From: Microvirga sp. TS319
Lineage (GTDB): Bacteria > Pseudomonadota > Alphaproteobacteria > Rhizobiales > Beijerinckiaceae
Length of the DNA: 64,000 nucleotides
NCBI RefSeq assembly: GCF_041276405.1
Contig: NZ_JBGGGT010000001.1
Location: 1,728,501-1,792,500, forward strand
Reading direction: 5' to 3'
A model generated the notes under the pieces. The model was not told the origin of the DNA and ran no database searches. It worked only from the letters and a program-made list of their open reading frames with translations. A program made the position numbers and the translations under genes. Shown here piece after piece: positions 20,093 through 29,092 of this stretch; position 1 is the first letter of the stretch; every line of letters starts with the position of its first letter.

Positions 20093-21910
20093 TCATTCCG
20101 CCGCGAGCTCTGCCGGCTTGCCACCTGCGAAATCCAGCCCCTGATGTTCGCACAGGCGACGGTAGAGGCCGCCTCTGCGATAGAGGCTGTCGTGGTTGCC
20201 CTCCTCCACGATCCGCCCCTTCTCGAACACGAGAATCCGGTCGAGACTCCGTACGGTGGACAGTCGGTGCGCAATGACAATGGAGGTACGCCCAACCATC
20301 AACCGCTCCATTGCCTGCTGGATCTGCACCTCCAGCTCCGAGTCGAGCGCCGAGGTCGCCTCGTCCAGGATGAGGATGGGCGCGTCGGCGAGGAACGCGC
20401 GCGCGATGGCTACGCGCTGGCGCTCGCCGCCCGAGAGCTTGATCCCACGCTCGCCGACAAGCGTCGCATAGCCCTTCGGAAGGCTGGTGATGAAATCATG
20501 CGCGTTGGCAAGCCGAGCCGCGCGCTCGATGTCCTCCATGCGCGCTCCGGGCCTGGCATAGGCGATGTTCTCCGCAAGCGTGCGATGGAACAGGATCGGC
20601 TCCTGCTGGACGATTGCGATCTGCGAACGCAGGGACGCTTGGTGCATATCGGCGATATTCCGCCCATCAATGAGGATCTCGCCATTATTCACATCATAGA
20701 GGCGCTGGATCAGCTTGACGAGCGTGGTCTTGCCGGAGCCGGACGGCCCTACAAGCCCCACACGCTCGCCAGCGCGAATGGTCAACGACAGGTCCCTGTA
20801 GAGGGGCGTATCGTGGCCTGCATAATGGAAGGTGACGTGCTTGAACTCCACCTCCCCGTGCTTGATGCGGATTGCGCGAGCACTGGGACGGTCGAGCACG
20901 CCGATTTTTTCGCCCGTAATCGCAACAAGCTCCTCCATGTCGTTCACGGAACGGCGCAGATTATTGATGTGCATACCCACATCGCGCAGGTAGCCGTGGA
21001 TCACGAAGTAGGTGGTCAGCACATAAGCAAGATCCCCCGGTGTGGCGCGATTGTCCCACCATAGCCAAATGGCCGTGCCGATGATGGCGACCCGGATGCC
21101 GAGCAGTGCGATGAACTGCACTGTGCCGCTATTCGTACCCCGCTGCCAGACGCGGCGGGTGCGACTCTGCCACTTGCCGACGACACGCGTGAGGCGCGCA
21201 TCCTCCCGGGCCTCGGCACCGAAGGCTTTCACCACTGGATTGCAGCTCAGCGCATCCGCCAGCGTCCCGCCCATGCGCGTGTCCCAGTCGTTCGCGAGCC
21301 GCGCGGCCGGAGCCACATAGCGCGTGGCGAGCAACCCTGTCATCGCGATATAGGCCAGCGAACTCACACCGACGACGAGGCCCATGATGGGCCAGCGCAG
21401 ACCAAGCACGATCATGGAGCCTGCAAGCACGGTGAGCGAGGGCAACAGCGCCAGAAGAAGCGTGTCATGCATGAGGTCGAGCGCCCACATGCCACGCGTG
21501 ATCTTGCGCACGGTCGAGCCCGCGAAGCTGTTGGCATGCCAATCCGTAGAGAAGCGCTGCACGCGCGCGAAAGCGTCCTGCGCCACGCGTCCCATAATGC
21601 GTAGGGTCAGCTCCACAATGCCGTAGAACGACAGATGCCGCATCACGATCATGACGAAGCCGAGGCCTGTCATGATCGCGAAGGCGCCTAGCGCTGCGGT
21701 CAAAGCTTCCTCGCGGTTGCCGCTGCTTTCTGCAAGGGCATCCACCAGACGGCCCGCGAAAACAGGCATAAACACGTCCGCGAGGGTGGACATCATGATC
21801 GTGCCGACAACGAGCGCCACGTAGCGCGGCTCGTCCCGCCAGTGCCGGAAGGTGAATCTCAATACATCGCGGGTCGCATCCCCGCGTTTGGTCTGCTTCG
21901 TCATGGGCAT
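20093..21910 (-). CDS. ABC exporter half-transporter (fused membrane and ATPase domains)
   Basis: About 605 residues. A six-helix transmembrane domain (about 20-310) is followed by an ATPase domain with Walker A GPSGSGKTT, signature LSGGERQR, Walker B ILILDEATSALD and the switch His in 'IVIAHRLSTV'. Type IV exporters of this kind dimerise in the inner membrane and pump out lipids, drugs or peptides; nothing here identifies the cargo. I use the ATG at 21910 (MPMTKQTKRG), just before a basic segment and the first helix. A longer frame to 21973 exists, and the ribosome-binding site is unclear. Isolated gene between repeats. Confidence 0.9.
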   Translation of the reverse strand: MPMTKQTKRGDATRDVLRFTFRHWRDEPRYVALVVGTIMMSTLADVFMPVFAGRLVDALAESSGNREEALTAALGAFAIMTGLGFVMIVMRHLSFYGIVELTLRIMGRVAQDAFARVQRFSTDWHANSFAGSTVRKITRGMWALDLMHDTLLLALLPSLTVLAGSMIVLGLRWPIMGLVVGVSSLAYIAMTGLLATRYVAPAARLANDWDTRMGGTLADALSCNPVVKAFGAEAREDARLTRVVGKWQSRTRRVWQRGTNSGTVQFIALLGIRVAIIGTAIWLWWDNRATPGDLAYVLTTYFVIHGYLRDVGMHINNLRRSVNDMEELVAITGEKIGVLDRPSARAIRIKHGEVEFKHVTFHYAGHDTPLYRDLSLTIRAGERVGLVGPSGSGKTTLVKLIQRLYDVNNGEILIDGRNIADMHQASLRSQIAIVQQEPILFHRTLAENIAYARPGARMEDIERAARLANAHDFITSLPKGYATLVGERGIKLSGGERQRVAIARAFLADAPILILDEATSALDSELEVQIQQAMERLMVGRTSIVIAHRLSTVRSLDRILVFEKGRIVEEGNHDSLYRRGGLYRRLCEHQGLDFAGGKPAELAAE

Positions 21911-22206
21911 GAACAGGCTGCGCCGAGACGCACCTCTCCTGAAAACGTGCACGAGCAGCACAAAAGGCTCCAACGGATGCCCGAGAGCTGCCCGATATTC
22001 GGTGAAAATGGGGATGAACTTATGCGTGCGGGATCAGATGTCCCGCGGAACCGGACCTAGCGTCCGGACGCGGGAGGAATGTTCAGCAAGCGTTTCACAG
22101 CCATGCAGCCCTCCCTCTCAAAGATAAGTCTGTTCGAACAATAGTTCAGTTGCGTCAACTTGGCAACTCCACGATTGTTTCAACCGTGCTGCAGCGAATT
22201 ATGGGT

Positions 22207-22371
22207 TAGCGCATCGAACGCAAAAGCGGGTATCGGTTTTGCGTGGAAAGATGCTCAAAAACATAGACTTAGAGCATCGAACCCAAAAGTGGCTTCCACT
22301 TTTGGGTTCGATGCTTCCCTATAGAACAGCGCATCGGATGTGGGTTCGATTTCACACCCGATGCTGTCGTC
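22207..22371. repeat. Dispersed palindromic repeat, copy 6 (three units)
   Basis: Units gcatcgaacgcaaaagcggg..aaagatgctc, gagcatcgaacccaaaagtg..gggttcgatgct and gcatcggatgtgggttcgat..cacccgatgctgt. The second is a near-perfect 50-base palindrome. Confidence 0.85.
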
Positions 22372-22410
22372 TACGGAAAGGTCGGTTGCCGAACCGGGCT
22401 GCCCTGGACC

Positions 22411-23166
22411 TCATGCTAAAAGGATCGACTTCAGGATGAGTTCGGCCCCGAGAAGCAGCAGGCAAGCGAGAAACCACCGCCGGAATCTCTCCGGGCTCAC
22501 CCTTAGCCTCACGATCTGTCCCAACCACATCCCGAGGAGCGCGGGCGCGATCGCCAGGGAGGATAGGGCCAAACCGTCGAAGTGGAACGCCCCACGCCAT
22601 GCCAGTCCTGCGGCAAGAGCCATCGTCGATACCGTAAAGGAGAACCCTAGGCCCTGAATCAGGTCATCTTTGCTCAGCCGAAGGGCTTGAAGATAAGGAA
22701 CAGCCGGGATGACAAAAACGCCTGTGCCTCCGGTAATGACGCCCGTCGTCAAACCGACCAGGGGCGACAACCACGTCTCGAAGCGGGCCGGTACAGAGAG
22801 CTGCCGAGCCGCCAGGGTAAAACCGGCATAGGCCATCAGGATCGCCCCAAGGCCCGCGGTCGTCCATTGCGTCTGTCCGCTTATCAGAACGGAGGATCCC
22901 ACCAGCGTGCCGAGCGCGATCCCGAGCATCATGAGCCACAGCCGCCGGACAAGCGCGGCAAAGCTCGGACCACAGACCAATTGCCATACGTTTGTGACGA
23001 AGGACGGAATGATCAGCAGCGCCGCCGCGGCGACTGGTGACATGATTGCCCCCAGCACCCCCATGGCCACCGTCGGCAGACCCATGCCGGTTACGCCCTT
23101 GACGAAACCGGCAAGGAGAAAGGTCAGGCCGATCGCGAGAATGTGCCACACAGAAATATCGAACAT
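22411..23166 (-). CDS. TauE/SafE-family anion exporter or permease
   Basis: About 251 residues with eight predicted membrane helices in two homologous halves. Family motifs are 'FLLAGFVKGVTGMGLPTV' near the N-terminus and its counterpart 'LVGLTTGVITGGTGVFVIPA' in the middle. The family moves sulfite, sulfoacetate or other small anions; substrate not predictable. The ATG at 23166 (MFDISVW) puts the first helix at the proper distance; earlier in-frame ATGs exist at 23181 and upstream. Isolated gene. Confidence 0.87.
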   Translation of the reverse strand: MFDISVWHILAIGLTFLLAGFVKGVTGMGLPTVAMGVLGAIMSPVAAAALLIIPSFVTNVWQLVCGPSFAALVRRLWLMMLGIALGTLVGSSVLISGQTQWTTAGLGAILMAYAGFTLAARQLSVPARFETWLSPLVGLTTGVITGGTGVFVIPAVPYLQALRLSKDDLIQGLGFSFTVSTMALAAGLAWRGAFHFDGLALSSLAIAPALLGMWLGQIVRLRVSPERFRRWFLACLLLLGAELILKSILLA

Positions 23167-23309
23167 GGCCCATTGGCCCATGGGTCGGCGAGCAGCGCAA
23201 TGCGGATGTTTCATAGCCAGCCTTCGGCTATACCGAAGGCTGGAGTGAGGATTTATTCGATCAGCGGCTGGCGCCCAGGGCCTCCGGAGACGAAATTGTC
23301 AGGGGTAGT

Positions 23310-24557
23310 TCATAACCCTGAGACGCCGCGTATCTTACTCGACCGCTCGCCCGGTGGGGACGACGCCATGGTAACGAGGGCCGCGAGCGCAACCGTAAGG
23401 GGAACAAACGATACCCAGAGCACCATGTCCCAGCCGTAGGTGGTCAGCAGGCTGCCGGACGAGAACGAGCCGACCGCCATCGTGCCGAACACCAGGAAGT
23501 CGTTCAGGGACTGCACCCTCGTCCGCTCTTCGGGGCGATGGCATTCCAGCACGAGCGCCGAGGCGCCGACGAAGCCGAAGTTCCAGCCGAGCCCGAGCAG
23601 GATCAGGGTCAGCCAGAAATGCGCCACGTCCGCGCCGGTCAGTCCGATGGCGGCGGAAGCGGCGGTCAAGGCCAGGCCGGCAGCCACCACGCGGTGCGCG
23701 CCGAAGCGCGTGATTAGCCGTCCGGTAAAGAACCCTGGGGCGTACATCGCGATGATGTGCCATTGCAGGCCGACGTTGGATGTCTCCTGCGACAGCCGGC
23801 ACAGGCGCATCGCCAAAGGTGCGGCCGTCATGATGAAGTTCATGAGCGTGTAGGAGACGACCCCGCAGATCACGGCGATGATGAAGCGGGGCTGCCGCAC
23901 GATGGTCCCGAGCGAACGGCCGCCGGCCACCTCCGCCTCTGTCGGCATCGGAACCCGGACACCGAGCAGGACGAGGGCGGACACGGCGGCAACAATCGCT
24001 TGCGCCAGATACGTCGCCCCGAACAGGTAGGGCTGCCACAGGTCCATGGTGTAGGTCACGAGCTGTGGCCCGATCACCCCTGCGAATACCCCGCCGGCCA
24101 TGACCGTGGACAGAGCTCGCGGGCGACGCGCTGCCGGGACGCAATCGGCTGCGGCGAAGCGGAACGAGAGGACGACGGCGGCATAGGCCCCGCCGAAGAA
24201 CATCGCCACGCAGAACAGCCAGAACGAACCCCGCACGACCGCAAGGGAAGCCAGCAGTCCGACGAGCACACCGGATCCCGTTCCCGTCAGGAACGCGGCG
24301 CGGCGGCCGTGTCGCCGGGCGATGGCCCCGGCCGGCAGGGTGCAGGCCGCCATGCCGACCACGAAAATCGAGATCGGCAGCGTGGCCAGCGCCTTGCTGG
24401 GAGCCAGCATGTTGCCGACGATGGCGCCGGTTGCGTACACCACCGCCGAGTTGGCTCCTCCAAGCGCCTGCGCAATCGCCAGCCGCCAGACATCGGCATT
24501 CCCGGAGCGGACCGCGGATACGACCCCGGTCACGGCATTGGCGTTGATCTGTGACAT
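23310..24557 (-). CDS. MFS transporter
   Basis: 415-residue, 12-helix major facilitator. The loop between helices 2 and 3 carries 'PAGAIARRHGRRAAFLTGTG', and the second-half equivalent is 'FFTGRLITRFGAHRVVA'. GAGGAACC precedes the ATG at 24557, which lies 8 bases after the stop of the TPR gene upstream, so the pair is an operon. An AraC-type regulator is transcribed divergently from the other end of that operon. This gives a likely inducible exporter of a small molecule, cargo unknown. A frame in another register overlaps it but is a shadow. Confidence 0.9.
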   Translation of the reverse strand: MSQINANAVTGVVSAVRSGNADVWRLAIAQALGGANSAVVYATGAIVGNMLAPSKALATLPISIFVVGMAACTLPAGAIARRHGRRAAFLTGTGSGVLVGLLASLAVVRGSFWLFCVAMFFGGAYAAVVLSFRFAAADCVPAARRPRALSTVMAGGVFAGVIGPQLVTYTMDLWQPYLFGATYLAQAIVAAVSALVLLGVRVPMPTEAEVAGGRSLGTIVRQPRFIIAVICGVVSYTLMNFIMTAAPLAMRLCRLSQETSNVGLQWHIIAMYAPGFFTGRLITRFGAHRVVAAGLALTAASAAIGLTGADVAHFWLTLILLGLGWNFGFVGASALVLECHRPEERTRVQSLNDFLVFGTMAVGSFSSGSLLTTYGWDMVLWVSFVPLTVALAALVTMASSPPGERSSKIRGVSGL

Positions 24558-24565
24558 GAGGTTCC

Positions 24566-25885
24566 TCAGGCTCCGAGCATGCCGTGCCAGCGCGCGTCGC
24601 GCGACGATGGGCGGCAATGGAGGCGGCGGTCGAGCAGTTCACCGGCCTTCATGGCCTCGCCGCTGCGCATCAGGGCCAGCAGCAGCATGTCCTCGACCAT
24701 CTCGCGCTGGGCGCCGCTGCCGCCGATGCGCACGACCTCGGCCGCGACCGGCTCCAGAACACGGGCGCAGGCCGCATAATCCTCCTCCGCGAAGGAAAGT
24801 GCCGCGCGGCAGATCGCCGGCACCACCGGACCGGCGGGCAAGGCTCCCACCTCGATCAGCTCCATCAAGTTCTTAACGCGCTCCTCGACGGTGATCTTGT
24901 CGCCGGTGGCCGCTGCGATGAGTGCCATATGGACGTCGGCGAAGGCAAAGCCGGCTTTCTGGAAGTAGCTTCCCGAATAGGTGGCAGCGTCCTCCCACAG
25001 CCCCATAGGCACGGTATGGCCATAGGCCTTGAGCCGCCACAGGAAGGAGGCCGTATCGCTGACCACGTTGATCGGCATGCCGGCCGTTACCGACGGCTGG
25101 ATGTAATCCGCGTAGATCGCGAGCGCCTGATCGGGATCGCCGCGCTCGAGGGCTCCGAGGGCCGAGTGCCAGGCGATGTGGCCATGCAGGATGCCGACGC
25201 GGTCGTAGCCTGGCAGCCAGTCTGCGATCAGCGCCTCCGCCTCATCGTGCGCGCCGCTCTCGTACATGGCGTGCGAGAGCGCATGGGCCGCGTTCGCATT
25301 CTTTCTCCGCAGGTCGAAGCCGCGCTGCGTGAGGGCACGGCCATGCGCGACGTTGCCGTTCTCCGCATGAGACCAGCCCCGGTAGGTCAGGAACCACCAG
25401 TCGTCGGCGTCGAAGTGCCGAGCGTGGCGCTCGCAGAGATCGACCCGCGCCTGATCGTGGTCCGCCATCCCGGAGAAGGCGAAGAGCCCGAAGGCCCCGA
25501 GAGGGAGAGAGAGGATCAGGACGTCCCGCGGCCAGATGTCCGCATGCGCGAGCGCCCGCTCCAGCGCCTTGGCGGAGTTGCCGTTGATGGCCACCGACAG
25601 GATCGCCACATGGCTGCGCTCCCGCTCGGTCCCGCGCCGGGCGACGATCTCTTCCGCCGTCGCGATCCGCGCCTTGGCCTTGGCCAGCTCGGCCCGGATG
25701 GCGTGCAGGCGGGCGCGCGCCGCATGGGCGAGCGCGAAGTCCGGATCGGCCGCGATGGCCTCGTCCAGGGCCTCCGCAGCGCCGGGCCAAGCCGAGAGGA
25801 GCAGGGCGACGCCCTCCCTGTAGCGGTCGGCCGCGCGGTCGGACATGGTCGAGAGGTGCAGGCCACGGCTGTCGCGGCGGGGCAT
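24566..25885 (-). CDS. TTC38-like tetratricopeptide-repeat protein
   Basis: 439 residues, cytoplasmic, all-helical. TPR-like helices begin at about 20 ('YREGVALLLSAWPGAAEALD'). The middle has blocks typical of the TTC38 family: 'WWFLTYRGWSHAENG', 'ANAAHALSHAMYESG' and 'GHIAWHSALGALERGDPDQA'. The function of bacterial TTC38-like proteins is unknown. GAGGAACC precedes the ATG at 25885. The gene lies 129 bases from the divergent AraC gene and 8 bases before the MFS gene, so regulator, TPR protein and exporter form one module. Confidence 0.85.
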   Translation of the reverse strand: MPRRDSRGLHLSTMSDRAADRYREGVALLLSAWPGAAEALDEAIAADPDFALAHAARARLHAIRAELAKAKARIATAEEIVARRGTERERSHVAILSVAINGNSAKALERALAHADIWPRDVLILSLPLGAFGLFAFSGMADHDQARVDLCERHARHFDADDWWFLTYRGWSHAENGNVAHGRALTQRGFDLRRKNANAAHALSHAMYESGAHDEAEALIADWLPGYDRVGILHGHIAWHSALGALERGDPDQALAIYADYIQPSVTAGMPINVVSDTASFLWRLKAYGHTVPMGLWEDAATYSGSYFQKAGFAFADVHMALIAAATGDKITVEERVKNLMELIEVGALPAGPVVPAICRAALSFAEEDYAACARVLEPVAAEVVRIGGSGAQREMVEDMLLLALMRSGEAMKAGELLDRRLHCRPSSRDARWHGMLGA

Positions 25886-26014
25886 GGCAGGTTCCTCGGA
25901 CTGAGATCGGGTGCGCATCGGCGCGTGGTTGGACCGTGTATACTCGACCGCTGATCGTCCGTCTTTTGACAGGCTGCCAGATGATGTAGAATAACCGCCA
26001 ATCTGGAGGCCGCT

Positions 26015-26932
26015 ATGGCATGGGAGACCATTGAGGCGCCACCCGGCGTGGCCCCACCCCGACCGATGACCGTGCGTGCGCAGTCGATCCCGGCGCGGCA
26101 CTCCTTTCCCGAGCATGCGCATCATTGGAACCAGATGGCCTACGCGATCTCCGGCGTGCTGACGGTGGCGGTCGAGGGACACTCCTTCGTGATCTCGCCG
26201 GAGCAGGCCGTCTGGTTGCCGACCGGCCTGCGCCACCGGGTCGGATCCCTGCTCGGGGCGGAGTTTCGCTCCCTCTGGATTGCCGATAAGGCCGGGCATG
26301 GCCTTCCGACGGCTCCGACCGTGTTCGGCGTCACGCCGCTCCTGAAGGAACTCATCGTCGAGGCCACCGCAATCGAAGGAGAGGAGGATCGTGACGGCTA
26401 TGCCGGCCGTGTGACGGACCTGATCCTCGACCAGCTCCGGCGCGCGCAGCCCCTCCCTGGTGCGCTCGCATGGCCCCGCGCGGGATCGCCCCTGATGACG
26501 CTGTGCGAGGCGATCTACGCGGATCCCGCCGACCGCCGCGGGCCGAGGACGTGGGGCGCGGCACTCGGGATGTCGGAGCGGACGCTCGCCCGCCGCTTCG
26601 AGGCGGAGGTGGGCATGAGCCTGCGGACGTGGCGACGCCGCCTGCGGCTGTTCAAGTCGATCGAGCTCATGGGTGGCGGTCTGGATGTGACCCGCACGGC
26701 CATGGAACTCGGCTACGGCTCGACATCGGCTTTCGTCTACGCGTTCCGGACCGAGATGGGATGCAGCCCCCAGGCCTACATGCGCCGTGATCGAGCAGAT
26801 CGATCAATGCGCAACCCCGATAAACTCTCTCGGCTCAATGGAGCATCGCCGCTCAATGAGGTGAACCGACGGCGATGCGGAACTTCTCTCTGCTGTTCCG
26901 CAGCACGAGGACCATGGAGAGCAGGCGGCTGA
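26015..26932 (+). CDS. AraC-family transcriptional regulator
   Basis: 305 residues. The N-terminal cupin ligand domain (about 20-100) contains 'HSFPEHAHHWNQMAYAISG' and 'AVWLPTGLRHRV'. The C-terminal AraC DNA-binding domain has two helix-turn-helix motifs, 'WGAALGMSERTLARRFEAEV' and 'TAMELGYGSTSAFVYAFRTE', ending in 'GCSPQAYMRR'. About 45 unconventional residues follow (Arg/Ser/Cys-rich), suggesting the original stop was lost and translation runs on to 26932. Divergent from the TPR-MFS operon, which it presumably regulates. Confidence 0.88.
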   Translation: MAWETIEAPPGVAPPRPMTVRAQSIPARHSFPEHAHHWNQMAYAISGVLTVAVEGHSFVISPEQAVWLPTGLRHRVGSLLGAEFRSLWIADKAGHGLPTAPTVFGVTPLLKELIVEATAIEGEEDRDGYAGRVTDLILDQLRRAQPLPGALAWPRAGSPLMTLCEAIYADPADRRGPRTWGAALGMSERTLARRFEAEVGMSLRTWRRRLRLFKSIELMGGGLDVTRTAMELGYGSTSAFVYAFRTEMGCSPQAYMRRDRADRSMRNPDKLSRLNGASPLNEVNRRRCGTSLCCSAARGPWRAGG

Positions 26933-26955
26933 ACGGGTCGCGGGACCTATTGCCG

Positions 26956-27393
26956 TCAGCCTTTGTAGGCGACGAGGACTGCGCCAGCGGCGATGAAAGC
27001 GACTCCGATCCAGTTGGGCAGCAAGAGCCGCTCGCCCAGGAAGGCGGCGCCAAAGACGGCAACCAGAACGACACTCAGTTTGTCCAATGGAGCCACGCGC
27101 GCGGCATCGCCGAGCTTGAGAGCGCGGAAATAGCAGATCCACGATGCTCCGGTCGCCAGCCCGGAGAGCACAAGGAAGAGATAGCTGCGGCCCGACACCG
27201 ATCCGAGCGGCTGCCACTGCCCCGTTCCGATCAGGATTGCCGCGAGAACACAGAGGATCACGCATGTGCGGATGAAGGTCGCAAAATCGGAATTGACGCT
27301 CTCGATCCCGATCTTGGCGAAGACGGCAGTCAGTGCTGCGAAGGCCGCCGAGAGCAGCGCCCAGAACTGCCATGACAGAAAGATCGGTCTCAT
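26956..27393 (-). CDS. Single-domain EamA/DMT-family membrane protein
   Basis: 145 residues with five hydrophobic helices, corresponding to one EamA repeat of a drug/metabolite transporter ('FWALLSAAFAALTAVFAKIG', 'RALKLGDAARVAPLDKLSVV', 'FLGERLLLPNWIGVAFIAAG'). Standard DMT carriers have two repeats and about 290 residues. Single-repeat members act as dimers, so this is a real small transporter rather than a truncation. The ATG at 27393 follows GAGG. It converges on the AraC gene. Confidence 0.85.
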   Translation of the reverse strand: MRPIFLSWQFWALLSAAFAALTAVFAKIGIESVNSDFATFIRTCVILCVLAAILIGTGQWQPLGSVSGRSYLFLVLSGLATGASWICYFRALKLGDAARVAPLDKLSVVLVAVFGAAFLGERLLLPNWIGVAFIAAGAVLVAYKG

Positions 27394-27675
27394 GATGCAA
27401 CCTCGTACGGGTGAACGGCGGATCCTGTATTGCTTGGCATTCGCTTTTCTGGGACCCACGAATTGGCCTCATAGCTCACCGCGCACGATGAGGACCATGA
27501 CGTATGAATGAGAAACGTGGAGGAGATTAGAAACACTTCAATTAAAGGCAGTTTAGAGACCTTCTAAGTGGATGATTTCATTGGCTTATTCCTTGACATT
27601 CATAACGTCATCGGCTGTCCTGAAACAGACACCGTGCCCATCACGGACCTGATGCCCGTCAATGCGAGAGAGCCC

Positions 27676-28161
27676 ATGGACAGGAATGAACATGCGCCCC
27701 GGCCGAAAATCACAGACGTCTGCACGGATCAGGCTGAGATCCTTGCTCTCACAATCACGCGCTTTATCGCGGCCGGCTACATGACACAAGATGTTGCCTG
27801 CTGGGACGCGGGCCATCAATGCGCCGAAGACGCTCTCGGCTATGTGGATGGCCCGCGGCTCGTTGCTGCGATGGCGGGCGTTGTTCGGGCACTGCGTGCC
27901 GAATGGCAACGGCCCTGGCAATTCATGCCTGCAAGCTGTTGTCGCATCACTCAGGACGAGATGAGCCTCCTGAGAGCTCTCGCTCAGGCCAGGGGCCCCG
28001 TTCCAGCTCCTCCTGCACCCACGACGGAGGACCTTGCGAAACAGGCCGATGCTCCACGTTTGGCGGCTGCCTTGAAGGCTGCTGCCGGAACTCTCGCGAG
28101 CCTTGGACCGCCGCTGGCGCCACCTGTCTCTCGGCGAACCATGCCGACCATTCTGCACTGA
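27676..28161 (+). CDS. Hypothetical protein
   Basis: 161 residues from the ATG at 27676 (GAGAGAG just before it); the frame is open further upstream to 27568 but without a ribosome-binding site. The part up to about residue 110 looks folded and helical ('EILALTITRFIAAGYMTQD', 'DGPRLVAAMAGVVRALRAEW', 'EMSLLRALAQAR'); the rest is a Pro/Ala-rich tail. No domain recognised. Not co-directional with its neighbours. The stop is followed by a repeat copy. Confidence 0.6.
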   Translation: MDRNEHAPRPKITDVCTDQAEILALTITRFIAAGYMTQDVACWDAGHQCAEDALGYVDGPRLVAAMAGVVRALRAEWQRPWQFMPASCCRITQDEMSLLRALAQARGPVPAPPAPTTEDLAKQADAPRLAAALKAAAGTLASLGPPLAPPVSRRTMPTILH

Positions 28162-28173
28162 ACGACGCCCATT

Positions 28174-28245
28174 GCGATGCTCCCTTCTTGGAAGCAGCGC
28201 ATCGTTCTTGCGAGAACCGGGTCCACCTGTCCGCACGATGGGCTG
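28174..28245. repeat. Dispersed palindromic repeat, copy 7 (single unit)
   Basis: 'gcgatgctcccttcttggaa', then 'gcgcatcgttcttgcgagaa' and 'gtccgcacgatgggct', the right-hand half of the compound repeat. Confidence 0.75.
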
Positions 28246-28315
28246 GGTGACGATCGTCTGACTACAATGGGTATGCGGACATCGCCCACAGTGCCCTCAG
28301 CCGGACCCTGGTTCC

Positions 28316-29092
28316 CTAAGAACGGCGCAGATAGGCATCGACCATGAGCGTACCGGTCGATGCGCGTTCCACATGGATACCGACGCCGTAGGCCGTCTCG
28401 ATGGCTTCTCCGGACAGGACCTCGTCCGGAGGGCCGTCAGCCGCGATCTGACCGGCCTTCAGCAGCATGAAGCGTTTGGCGAAGCGGCTGGCAAGACCAA
28501 GATCATGCAATGCGACCAGCGTCACGATGCCCCGGCTTTCCGTCACTCGCTGCACGAGTTCCATCACCTCGAGCTGCCGCCTCAGATCGAGCGCGCTCGT
28601 AGGCTCGTCGAGCAGCAGAATCTGCGGATCCTGCACCAAGGCTTGAGCCACTCCGGCCAGCTGTTGCTGCCCACCCGACAGGTCCGTCACCGGCCGGTCG
28701 GACAGCATTCCGATTCCGAGTTGATCGAGAACCTCCTCGACGCGCATGAGATCGGAGGCGGACGCACGCCCTCCCCGACCGCTCTTACGGGCGAGAAGCA
28801 CCACGTCGAAGACGCTGAGCGCAGCCCGCATGCCCACATGCTGAGACAGGAAGAATACGGCCTCGTGGCGCCCGGCACTGCTGAGGCGAAGTAGATCAAT
28901 GTCGTCCAGGACGATCGAACCCGTCCGGGGCTTGAGCAAGCCGGCAATCAGGCGAAACAGGGATGACTTGCCAACCCCGTTCGGTCCGACGACGGCTGTG
29001 ATCTCGCCCCTGCGGATATCCGCTGCCTCGATGGATTCAAACAGGGGCAGATGCCGGTAGCCGAAGCTCAAGTCTCTGATTGTCAGACTCAT
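28316..29092 (-). CDS. ABC transporter ATPase for a metal chelate (FecE/HmuV type)
   Basis: 258-residue ATPase with Walker A GPNGVGKSS, signature LSGGQQQ, Walker B ILLLDEPTSALD and switch region 'VALHDLGLASRFAKR', all in the arrangement of siderophore, heme and cobalamin importers. Its ATG overlaps the stop of the permease gene by four bases (ATGA), so the two are coupled. It is the last gene of an operon running methyltransferase, binding protein, permease, ATPase. Works at the inner face of the membrane. Confidence 0.93.
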   Translation of the reverse strand: MSLTIRDLSFGYRHLPLFESIEAADIRRGEITAVVGPNGVGKSSLFRLIAGLLKPRTGSIVLDDIDLLRLSSAGRHEAVFFLSQHVGMRAALSVFDVVLLARKSGRGGRASASDLMRVEEVLDQLGIGMLSDRPVTDLSGGQQQLAGVAQALVQDPQILLLDEPTSALDLRRQLEVMELVQRVTESRGIVTLVALHDLGLASRFAKRFMLLKAGQIAADGPPDEVLSGEAIETAYGVGIHVERASTGTLMVDAYLRRS

